The notes below the pieces were generated by a model. It made no database searches, was not told the origin of the DNA, and saw only the letters and a program-made list of their open reading frames with translations. Of a stretch of 64,000 nt of DNA, positions 54,140-61,524 are shown one piece after another (position 1 is the first letter of the stretch; each line of letters starts with the position of its first letter). This DNA comes from Neobacillus piezotolerans. Its GTDB lineage: Bacteria; Bacillota; Bacilli; Bacillales; Cytobacillaceae. The stretch covers positions 62,001-126,000 of the forward strand of contig NZ_QNQT01000004.1 of NCBI RefSeq assembly GCF_003362805.1, given 5' to 3'. Both the position numbers and the translations under genes were made by a program.

Positions 54140-54958
54140 ATGCCAAAAGTACAAGCAAATGGAATTGAATTTTACTATGAAATACACGGAGAAGGTCCTG
54201 CCCTTGTCTTATTGGAGGGTCTCGGGTATGCAAGCTGGATGTGGAGACGGCAAGTAGAAGAGTTATCCAGCCATTTTAAGGTCGTTATCTTTGATAACCG
54301 GGGTGTAGGGCATACCGATAAGCCTGAAATGGAATACACGATCCAACTGTTTGCCGAGGACACTGCGGAGGTCCTCAAAGCTTTGAATATTGATAAAGCT
54401 CATATTTTAGGAGTTTCAATGGGAGGCTTCATCGCCCAGGAATTTGCCATCTCGTATCCCGAAATGGTTGATAAATTAATCCTTTGCTGCACCTCATTCG
54501 GAGGCGCTAACAGTATCCCGATCCCGAAGGAAACGCTGGAAATTATGCTCCGGGGTGCAAGCAAGGATGGGCCGCCTGAAAAAGCGAGATACGCTGTTTC
54601 CACCGCTTTAAACGAAGGGACCTTGAACGAAAACCAGGACATTCTTGATTTTATCCTGCAAGAGCAGAGAAATAATCCACAGCCAAAACAGGCATATCAG
54701 CGGCAGTTGTTTGCCGGTGCGTCCTTTAATAGTGAAAACAAGGTAGACACCATAGTCGCTGAAACGCTCATACTCGCAGGTCGAGGTGATCGAGTCGTAC
54801 CTTTTGAAAATGCACAGCTTCTTCATGAAAAAATCGCCCATTCAAGAACAATCATCTTAGATGATGCGGGACATCTGTTTTTTATGGAGAAGCCCAAACA
54901 GACCAACCAATTAATCATAGATTTTTTGAAAGGTAACGTATCCAGCTTTCTAAAATGA
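54140..54958 (+). CDS. Alpha/beta hydrolase (second of the island)
   Basis: 272 residues from ATG 54140, nine bases after AAGGGGG; a GTG at 54134 is too close to that site. Triad: Ser in LGVSMGGFIAQEF, Asp in LAGRGDRVVPFENA, His in DDAGHLFFMEKP. The N-terminal MPKVQANGIEFYYEIHGEG and VIFDNRGVGHTDKP resemble 3-oxoadipate enol-lactonases and related ring-opening or C-C hydrolases. First gene of a three-gene operon with a KASIII-like enzyme and a CoA transferase. Confidence 0.88.
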   Translation: MPKVQANGIEFYYEIHGEGPALVLLEGLGYASWMWRRQVEELSSHFKVVIFDNRGVGHTDKPEMEYTIQLFAEDTAEVLKALNIDKAHILGVSMGGFIAQEFAISYPEMVDKLILCCTSFGGANSIPIPKETLEIMLRGASKDGPPEKARYAVSTALNEGTLNENQDILDFILQEQRNNPQPKQAYQRQLFAGASFNSENKVDTIVAETLILAGRGDRVVPFENAQLLHEKIAHSRTIILDDAGHLFFMEKPKQTNQLIIDFLKGNVSSFLK

Positions 54959-55007
54959 ACCAGGTGCTAAAAGCAGTCTGGATAACGATAGACAGGAGGC
55001 GTTAAGG

Positions 55008-56051
55008 ATGACAGCCAACCATGTTGGAGTTGTCGGAACAGGCATCTATATCCCAGCCCATAAAATGACCGCGAAAGACATTGCTGACGCAACGAACGGC
55101 GTCTGGACGGAAGAGGCTATCACCCAAAAGTTGGGGATAAAAGAAAAGCGGGTTCCCGGCGAACATGACGGGACACAGGAAATGGGCGTCCGGGCTGGCC
55201 TGGATGCACTAAAGAACACCGGAATCGACCCGAAGGAAATAGATTTGGTCATCTCAATCGGAGAAGAGTGGAAGGAATACCCGCTCACCACTTCCGCCAT
55301 TTACATCCAGGAAAAAATAGGTGCAGCCAATGCATGGGGCATCGATTTCCAGCAGCGCTGCTGTACAGCAGTCTCGGCCATGAAAATAGCAAAAGACATG
55401 ATGCTTTCAGACGATGAAATTAATACCGTCATGATTGTCGGCGGCTACCGCAACGGCGATTTCGTCGATTACACCGACCGGGCGATGTCGATGATGTATA
55501 ACCTATCAGCAGGAGCGGGAGCGATTATTTTAAAAAAGAACTTCGGACGCAACCTCCTATTAGGCTCGCATATTATGACAGACGGAACAATGGCGCGTGA
55601 CGCCGGAGTGGAATTCGGCGGAACCGAAAAGCCGATTACCAGCGAAAATCTAAACGAAGCCTACAAATCTTTAAGGCTATTCGATGAAAAGCATATGAAG
55701 GATCGCTTGAACGAGGTTTCCATGCCTAACTGGCTGCACTGTATCGACCGGGCATTCAAAAAGTCGAAAGTGGCTAAAGAAGAGCTTGGCTACCTGGCAG
55801 TCCTTCATTTCAAATATTCCATGCACAAGTATCTGCTTGACCTGCTTGGCCTGACTGAAGACCAATCAATCTATTTAAGCGACTTTGGCCATATGGGCCA
55901 GGTGGATCAGATTCTTTCCCTACACTTGGCATTGGAGCAGGGCAAAGTAACTGACGGTACCTTGATTTCAATGATTTCAGCGGGAATTGGCTATGCCTGG
56001 GCAGCGAATGTCATTAAATGGGGGCCGATAGAAAATGAACACTGTGTCTAA
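55008..56051 (+). CDS. KASIII / HMG-CoA-synthase-like thiolase-fold enzyme with altered triad
   Basis: 347 residues, ATG behind CAGGAGG. Thiolase fold: N-terminal VGVVGTGIYIPAHKMTAKDI, active Cys in DFQQRCCTAVSAMK (Cys118, with Cys119 next to it), and His in LAVLHFKYSMHKYL. In FabH the third residue is Asn in YGNTSAAS; here the region reads SDFGHMGQVDQIL, with His in place of Asn. The decarboxylating/condensing triad is thus changed, which suggests acyl transfer or C-C cleavage (retro-Claisen) instead of fatty acid initiation. It overlaps the CoA transferase gene by 17 bases. Confidence 0.83.
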   Translation: MTANHVGVVGTGIYIPAHKMTAKDIADATNGVWTEEAITQKLGIKEKRVPGEHDGTQEMGVRAGLDALKNTGIDPKEIDLVISIGEEWKEYPLTTSAIYIQEKIGAANAWGIDFQQRCCTAVSAMKIAKDMMLSDDEINTVMIVGGYRNGDFVDYTDRAMSMMYNLSAGAGAIILKKNFGRNLLLGSHIMTDGTMARDAGVEFGGTEKPITSENLNEAYKSLRLFDEKHMKDRLNEVSMPNWLHCIDRAFKKSKVAKEELGYLAVLHFKYSMHKYLLDLLGLTEDQSIYLSDFGHMGQVDQILSLHLALEQGKVTDGTLISMISAGIGYAWAANVIKWGPIENEHCV

Positions 56052-57375
56052 ACCGAATAAGTATCATGACCTTTATTTATCAAAAAAAATAACAGTTGAA
56101 AAAGCATTGAGCTTTGTCAAAACCGGGGACCATATCGTCTCGGCACTTGCGGCTGCAGAACCAAGGGATATGCTTTCCAAACTTCATACGATTTCTGAGG
56201 ATGTTACCGATGTAAGAGTCTCGACGTGTTTGCCAATCCTTGAATATCCATACTTTTGCGACCCAGCCTATAAAAATCAATTTTTGATGGAGGGGTGGTT
56301 CTATATGCCTGCTGTAAGAAAAATGCACGAGGCAGGCACTGTTTCCTACATCCCAAACCATCTCCATTTTGCGGGTGTAAGGCGAAACGAACACCGCCAT
56401 ACCAACATTTTTATTGGCACCGCTTCACCGATGGATGAGCATGGCTATCTGTCCCTTTCCTTAAGTGCGACTTATGAAAAAGAAATCGCCCAAGTCGCGG
56501 ACCTAGTGATTCTGGAGGTCAACCCGAAGATGCCACGGACCTTTGGCGACACAATCATTCATATTTCCGAAATCGACTTTTGTGTTGAAGCCGATTACGA
56601 TATCCCACTTTTTCCATCATCAGAGCCAAATGAAAAAGACCGGATCATCGGCAGGCAGATTGCAGAATTGATTGAAGACGGCTCCACGATCCAGCTTGGC
56701 ATCGGCGGCATCCCGAACGCCGTCTCAGCCGAGCTCATGAATAAAAAGGACCTCGGGATCCATACCGAAATGTTTACCGACGGAATGGTGGATTTATTTG
56801 AAGCGGGCGTCATAACCGGAAGGAAAAAAACATTGCAGCCAGGCAAGATGGTCGCAACCTTCGCTCTCGGCACGAAGAAGCTGTACGATTTTATCAACAA
56901 CAATCCAGGGGTCGTCATTTTGAATGGAAGTTACGTAAATGATCCATATGTGATAGGACAGAACCATAAGATGGTTTCCATTAACACGACCATGGAAATA
57001 GACCTGACCGGCCAATGTTGCTCCGAATCGATCGGCCATCGCCAGTTCAGCGGTACCGGAGGCCAGGCGGACACAGCAATTGGAGCCCAGCTTTCAAAAG
57101 GTGGCAAGTCATTCATTGCCCTTTACTCAACTGCTAATATCAGAGTTCCTGGAAGCAGCGAGCGGAAAACGATTTCGAAAATAGTGCCTAGACTTACTCC
57201 TGGTGCCGTCGTTTCACTGTCCCGAAACGATGTCGACTACGTTGTAACCGAATACGGCGTTGCCCACCTAAAAGGCACCTCCATCAGGGAAAGGGTAGAA
57301 AAGCTGATAGCCATCGCCCACCCTGATTTCCGTGAGCAACTAAGGCGTGAAGCAAACGAATTAATGATTTGGTAA
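56035..57375 (+). CDS. Acetyl-CoA hydrolase/CoA transferase family protein
   Basis: 446 residues of the Cat1/Ach1/4-hydroxybutyrate CoA-transferase family. Signature segments: GIGGIPNAVSAELM, HTEMFTDGMVDLFEAGVI, the catalytic Glu in TGQCCSESIGHRQFSGTGGQ, and VTEYGVAHLKGTSIRER. It moves CoA between carboxylic acids and probably activates the carboxylic acid intermediate or frees the product. The ATG lies inside the KASIII-like gene, behind GGGGG. A terminator follows. Confidence 0.9.
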   Translation: MNTVSKPNKYHDLYLSKKITVEKALSFVKTGDHIVSALAAAEPRDMLSKLHTISEDVTDVRVSTCLPILEYPYFCDPAYKNQFLMEGWFYMPAVRKMHEAGTVSYIPNHLHFAGVRRNEHRHTNIFIGTASPMDEHGYLSLSLSATYEKEIAQVADLVILEVNPKMPRTFGDTIIHISEIDFCVEADYDIPLFPSSEPNEKDRIIGRQIAELIEDGSTIQLGIGGIPNAVSAELMNKKDLGIHTEMFTDGMVDLFEAGVITGRKKTLQPGKMVATFALGTKKLYDFINNNPGVVILNGSYVNDPYVIGQNHKMVSINTTMEIDLTGQCCSESIGHRQFSGTGGQADTAIGAQLSKGGKSFIALYSTANIRVPGSSERKTISKIVPRLTPGAVVSLSRNDVDYVVTEYGVAHLKGTSIRERVEKLIAIAHPDFREQLRREANELMIW

Positions 57376-57387
57376 GTAGCCTAATGG

Positions 57388-57421
57388 ATAAGAGAAAGGT
57401 TTTTACCATTCTCTTATTTTA
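57388..57421 (+). terminator. Terminator of the hydrolase/KASIII/CoA-transferase operon
   Basis: ATAAGAGAA pairs with TTCTCTTAT, with inner GGT/ACC, then TTT. It lies 13 bases after the CoA transferase stop. Confidence 0.75.
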
Positions 57422-57501
57422 CATGGGAATTATGTGAAGTTTTGAACAAAATTAAAGGAAAGACCAACCAATGGGAATTCGAAATATGTTCAGCCTTTAA
57501 T

Positions 57502-57552
57502 AAAAAATCACCCGGCTCTAGCCAAATGCGGCGGAGCGAGGGTGATTTTTTT
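57502..57552. terminator. Terminator for the leftward permease gene
   Basis: AAAAAATCACCC pairs with GGGTGATTTTTT around a GC-rich loop; A and T tracts on both sides make it bidirectional. It lies just after the leftward permease gene. Confidence 0.8.
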
Positions 57553-57558
57553 GTGTTC

Positions 57559-58902
57559 CTAAGAGACCGGTTTTGCTTCTGATGGAGCGGCTGGTTTCCG
57601 TTCGTGAGGGACAACCAAATTTAGGATGAGCACCGCGATGGCGCCGACGGCCGTTCCGGATGAAAGGATGTAATTCGCAAAATCCGGTACGCTGTACAGG
57701 ATTTCTTTCGGAAGAACCATGGTGCCTACCGTTAAAAGGATCGGAACCCCAATGACGATCATGTTTCGGTCATCAATTTCGACATTTTGGATGACCTTGA
57801 GCCCGTTCATGACGATGGCTACACATACGACCCCGAAAATTCCCTGGATGACGGGCTGGGGAACACAGGTGATGATCGCAGATAATTTAGGAACAAGCCC
57901 GAGTGCGATGAGGATGATTCCGGCGGCGATAATCGCCATCCTGCTCGCGACACCTGTGATGGCGATAATGCCGGCGTTGGATGAATACCCCGTCATTGGC
58001 GTTCCGCCGAAAAGGGAACCGACGAAGCAGCCAAGGCCTTCGCCAAAAGAAGCCTTGTTCAATCTCTTTTCATTTAATTCACTGCCCGTAACAGTAGAAA
58101 CGACAAACCAGGTGCCGGTTGTTTCGATAAGGATGATCATATAAATAAAGACCATCGTCAGGATTGCCTGTAAGTCAAAAACCGGTTTCCCGAATGGGAA
58201 AAGGCTTGGGAAAGAAATCCACGCAGCATTTTTAACAGAAGAGAAATCGATGGTGCCAAAAAACGATGCTGTAATGGTTCCGGCGACAATCGCCAGGATA
58301 ACGGAGACGAGGCGGAAAAAAGTTCCGTACCCCTTCGCTTTCCGTCCTAGAAGAATGCAAGTGACCAATACCGCGGCGGATACAAATGCAATCAAAACGT
58401 TGTGCCCGACATTTCCGGGAGAAGTATAAATGCTATTAAAAGCACTTGGCATTAACGAAATGCCTACGATGACAATGACCGTTCCGCCGACAAGAGGCGG
58501 GATGATTTTTTTGACAGCCTTCGCGAACCACTTTAATGGATATCCGAGAATCGCGATAATCAAGGCGCCTGGCAAAAGGCTTCCGAAAACAGCTCCCATT
58601 CCAAGCTTTCCGCCAATCGCGGCCAAAGCGCCGATCGGGACATAGGATGGACCCTGGACGACAGGAAGGCGCAGGCCGCCGATTGTCTGAATCAATGTCG
58701 CCAGTCCGGCTGCAAGAAAACACATTTGAATAAAGAAGGTTGTGTTCATTGAATCCAGTGAAAGCAATCCGGCAATAATAATTGGCGCGATGTACAGGTC
58801 CATTGCAAGTACGTGCTGCATGCCGAGCAGGAACGCCTTCCTCCAACTGATTTTTTCGTCAATCCCCACTGCAATGTTCGTGTTTTGGCTGTTTTGATCC
58901 AC
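57559..58902 (-). CDS. NCS2-family nucleobase permease (uracil/xanthine type)
   Basis: 447 residues with about 13-14 membrane segments, starting at GTG 58902 behind AAAGGAG. NCS2 features: FLLGMQHVLAMDLYIAPIII, RLPVVQGPSYVPIGALAAIG, FGGTPMTGYSSNAGIIAITG with VASR, and GIFGVVCVAIVMNGLKVI. Substrate (xanthine, uric acid, uracil or something else) cannot be decided; the usual QH in the first segment is present. No purine riboswitch is visible upstream. It is divergent from the Rieske oxygenase gene. Confidence 0.9.
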   Translation of the reverse strand: MDQNSQNTNIAVGIDEKISWRKAFLLGMQHVLAMDLYIAPIIIAGLLSLDSMNTTFFIQMCFLAAGLATLIQTIGGLRLPVVQGPSYVPIGALAAIGGKLGMGAVFGSLLPGALIIAILGYPLKWFAKAVKKIIPPLVGGTVIVIVGISLMPSAFNSIYTSPGNVGHNVLIAFVSAAVLVTCILLGRKAKGYGTFFRLVSVILAIVAGTITASFFGTIDFSSVKNAAWISFPSLFPFGKPVFDLQAILTMVFIYMIILIETTGTWFVVSTVTGSELNEKRLNKASFGEGLGCFVGSLFGGTPMTGYSSNAGIIAITGVASRMAIIAAGIILIALGLVPKLSAIITCVPQPVIQGIFGVVCVAIVMNGLKVIQNVEIDDRNMIVIGVPILLTVGTMVLPKEILYSVPDFANYILSSGTAVGAIAVLILNLVVPHERKPAAPSEAKPVS

Positions 58903-59137
58903 TGAGTAAAACTCCTTTATTATTATTATTTTGGTTTAATAGAACGATAGGTTTGGCAAATTGGTCATTCGATTAGTAGATTTGAAGTGTAATTTTTACT
59001 GTTATTTGCTCTTGAAGAATTCTCTGCTATCTACAAATTTGAAAATTATAGTTGAATTATAAATAAGGATTTACAAGAAGTAAACCCCTAAAAGCGTATA
59101 ATTATATTTTTTCTAATAATAATGTTCGTGTTTTGTA

Positions 59138-59165
59138 TTGACTTTAATTTTTTTCCTCATAAAAT
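59138..59165 (+). promoter_or_regulatory. Sigma-A promoter of the Rieske oxygenase gene
   Basis: TTGACT, a 16-base spacer and TAAAAT, about 35 bases before the start codon. The rest of the 58903-59198 gap is AT-rich; the leftward permease promoter must lie there too, but I cannot place it. Confidence 0.55.
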
Positions 59166-59198
59166 ATAGATAGAGAGAATTTTATGGGAGTGATAAAA

Positions 59199-60176
59199 GT
59201 GATTGTGGAGGATAACGTTTTACGCAGCGACTGGATTGTAGCTTGTAAAATAGAAGATGTAAAAGAGAAGCCGCTACAGGTGATTGTCATGGGGGAGAGA
59301 GTGGTTCTTTTCCGGAATGAAGAAGGAATCCATGCTTTTAAGGATTTATGTATCCACCGTGGCGCAGCCTTGTCGCTTGGCTGCGTCAAAGATGGAAATC
59401 TTGTCTGCCCATATCATGGTTGGGAATACAACTCGGACGGTGCGTGTACAAAAATTCCCCAACTCCCAGAAGGAAGATCGATTCCTTTAAAGGCAAGAGC
59501 ATTCAAATATGCCTGCAAGGAAGCGTATGGTTTTGTCTGGATTAATTTTAATAACAACAACCCGGAGTTCTTTTCCTACCCTCAATATAATGACCGTAGC
59601 TACCGCAATATCCTTTGGGGCCCGCAGCAGGTAAATGCGAAGCCGCCAAGGGTTGTCGAGAACTTCCTAGATGTCGGCCATCTGGCTTTCATCCATGAAG
59701 GCTTTCTTGGGGTGCAGGAGCATCCTGTTATCGGCGATTATGAAGTCCATACTGAAGGAAACAGGATCTTCTGTGATGAAATCGCGGTCTTCCAGCCGGA
59801 TCCGGATGGCACGGGGGTGGCCAAGGATGTTTATTATACGTATGAAATTCTCGGTCCATTGACTGTCCTGTTCACCAAAAGGGACCCGGAAACGGACAAC
59901 AAAATGACTATTTTGCTAACCATCCTTCCGGTTGACGAAAGCAAGTCCATTGCGTATGGAATCATGTCCTTTAACTATGAAACAGGCACAACCGACCAGG
60001 AAGTCATTGAGTTCCAGGACATGATTTTTGCCCAGGACAAGCCGATAGTGGAGAACCAGAAGCCGGAGGACCTTCCGCTTGATCTGCAGGCTGAGCTGTC
60101 ATTGAAATGCGACCGGATGAGCATTGCCTACAGACAATATTTGAAGAGAGTTGGCGTAACGCTGGGGACTGACTAA
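59199..60176 (+). CDS. Rieske non-heme iron oxygenase, alpha subunit
   Basis: About 325 residues from GTG 59199, which has GGGAG 8 bases upstream; ATG 59184 is in frame but without a site. The Rieske [2Fe-2S] ligands are in CIHRGAALSLG and CPYHGWEY (CxH and CxxH). The mononuclear iron site is DVGHLAFIHEG (Asp-x2-His-x4-His). The short length and single chain resemble VanA-type O-demethylases and other aromatic monooxygenases. A reductase partner is not adjacent. The substrate may be the compound imported by the neighbouring permease. Confidence 0.9.
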   Translation: MIVEDNVLRSDWIVACKIEDVKEKPLQVIVMGERVVLFRNEEGIHAFKDLCIHRGAALSLGCVKDGNLVCPYHGWEYNSDGACTKIPQLPEGRSIPLKARAFKYACKEAYGFVWINFNNNNPEFFSYPQYNDRSYRNILWGPQQVNAKPPRVVENFLDVGHLAFIHEGFLGVQEHPVIGDYEVHTEGNRIFCDEIAVFQPDPDGTGVAKDVYYTYEILGPLTVLFTKRDPETDNKMTILLTILPVDESKSIAYGIMSFNYETGTTDQEVIEFQDMIFAQDKPIVENQKPEDLPLDLQAELSLKCDRMSIAYRQYLKRVGVTLGTD

Positions 60177-60200
60177 ACTGGCGGCCGTACTAATTGTTTG

Positions 60201-60235
60201 AAAGACAGGAACTTACCCCGTTCCTGTCTTTTTTA
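60201..60235 (+). terminator. Terminator of the Rieske gene
   Basis: AAAGACAGGAAC and GTTCCTGTCTTT around TTACCCC, followed by T residues. A strong intrinsic terminator. Confidence 0.9.
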
Positions 60236-60239
60236 TATT

Positions 60240-60276
60240 AAAAAATACCTGGTATTCCTTTTCGGATTACCAGGTA
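60240..60276 (-). terminator. Leftward terminator of the membrane protein gene
   Basis: On the minus strand TACCTGGTAATCC pairs with GGAATACCAGGTA (one mismatch) around GAAAA, followed by TTTTTTAAT. The ACCTGGT arm sequence resembles the inverted repeat at 12.7 kb. Confidence 0.8.
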
Positions 60277-60291
60277 CTTCGTATCATACCT

Positions 60292-61017
60292 TTATTTCAT
60301 AGTATTAATAATCAAGCCAATATGGGTAAAATAGTTCATTGCCCCGAACAGGATAAAGACAACCCCGGCTATCGTCCAACAGTATTTTACAACTGAGCGT
60401 ATCGCTGGATTGGCACTATCTTTTAACATAAACGGCAGGAGGATGGCCCCTATGCCGGTGATACCGATCAGCCCTGACATAAAGATTGCTTCCACCCAAG
60501 GATAATTCGCGAATGTTCCCGAAATAGGCTCTTCAGGAGGAGCGGCAAATAATTGGAAACCAATTCCGGCGCAAGCGATGGAGATCAGCGCGAGGCCCAT
60601 GGCCGCGGCAAAATAAGAAAGAGGTTTAATCGCGTAAGGGAGCTCCCTGAGCAATAATTCAGATATTGCTTTGGAATCATTTAAATCAATATTCTGGCGG
60701 ATATACTGGTTGGATTTCCTCCATAATAGGATTGCTGCGGCCAGCAGCATGACCCCGAACGCCAGTGATGGTTCCCCGAAAATAATGTCATCGAACGGAA
60801 ATCCTATTTTCGATAATGGCCAAGTTAATATCATATGGGCTCCAGTCAGCGTCAGGATAAAGCCTGGAATCGCAAATCCCATTGCCCATCCCTCTAATTG
60901 CCTAATTTTCCGCCGGGAAAGATGGGACCCAAAACGAATCAAAAGCAGCAGGCCGACTCCTGTTGAAATAGACATGATGGTGTTGTAAACCTGTGTGACA
61001 GACCAGTCAATAACCAT
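60292..61017 (-). CDS. Multi-pass membrane protein (DUF981-like)
   Basis: About 241 residues from ATG 61017, seven bases after AAAGGAG; a TTG at 61023 is less likely. About six membrane segments, including IMSISTGVGLLLLIRFG, GWAMGFAIPGFILTLTGAHM and FGEPSLAFGVMLLAAAILLW. The GEPSLAFGVMLL stretch recalls DUF981 membrane proteins (memory only). No known catalytic motif. It appears monocistronic with its own terminator. Confidence 0.7.
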   Translation of the reverse strand: MVIDWSVTQVYNTIMSISTGVGLLLLIRFGSHLSRRKIRQLEGWAMGFAIPGFILTLTGAHMILTWPLSKIGFPFDDIIFGEPSLAFGVMLLAAAILLWRKSNQYIRQNIDLNDSKAISELLLRELPYAIKPLSYFAAAMGLALISIACAGIGFQLFAAPPEEPISGTFANYPWVEAIFMSGLIGITGIGAILLPFMLKDSANPAIRSVVKYCWTIAGVVFILFGAMNYFTHIGLIINTMK

Positions 61018-61524
61018 AAACAAACTCCTTTCATGCTATTGTAAAATATCATTTTGGTTCATTGTGAAAAATAAAAAGATTAGTTTCTATAAATCTGTTT
61101 CCTGAAAAATTACAGTAACCCTGAATTTGAGAAGCGGAACTTAAATGAGTTCTAGTTGTTAATAATCATAATTCCATCAAAATGTGGAAAATATACTTGT
61201 TTTATAAAAATAGGTTTTTGGTTAAGGGGGATCACTTGAATCGTTCAGGTGAAATAAAAATCTAATTGTGCAAACGAATAAAAACGGTTGGAGGGATGGG
61301 CGCGAAGGAGGTTAGCCAAAAAGTCCCGGTTTCCAGGTAACATTCCTTACCCTCCCTTTATTATTTTGAAAATTTTGTCTGAAAGGGGGTGCTTTATTCC
61401 TGCAAGATGCACAAGGGATGAAAGGCTTGTCTCATAGATGGGTCCAAGGTGGTATAGACAGCTAGTTGTTAGATTAGCTAAGCTGAGTATATTAATGAAA
61501 GCCTTTTCATTCTTGGGAGGGAAC
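61018..61524. other. Gene-free stretch upstream of the muropeptide genes
   Basis: About 500 bases without a convincing reading frame. The right half is G-rich in places (GGTTGGAGGGATGGG at about 61287, GAAAGGGGGTGC at 61381), unlike the usual AT-rich spacers here. A structured leader for the AmiE-like gene is possible, but I recognise no riboswitch or T-box. Confidence 0.3.

Noticed and set aside
58903-59137. Purine riboswitch upstream of the NCS2 permease
   Set aside because: None of the conserved loop sequences of the purine aptamer is present on the minus strand.
61380-61500. Possible T-box or other riboswitch before the AmiE-like gene
   Set aside because: AAGGTGGTATAGAC slightly resembles a T-box antiterminator segment, but there is no specifier stem, no terminator and no amino-acid gene downstream.
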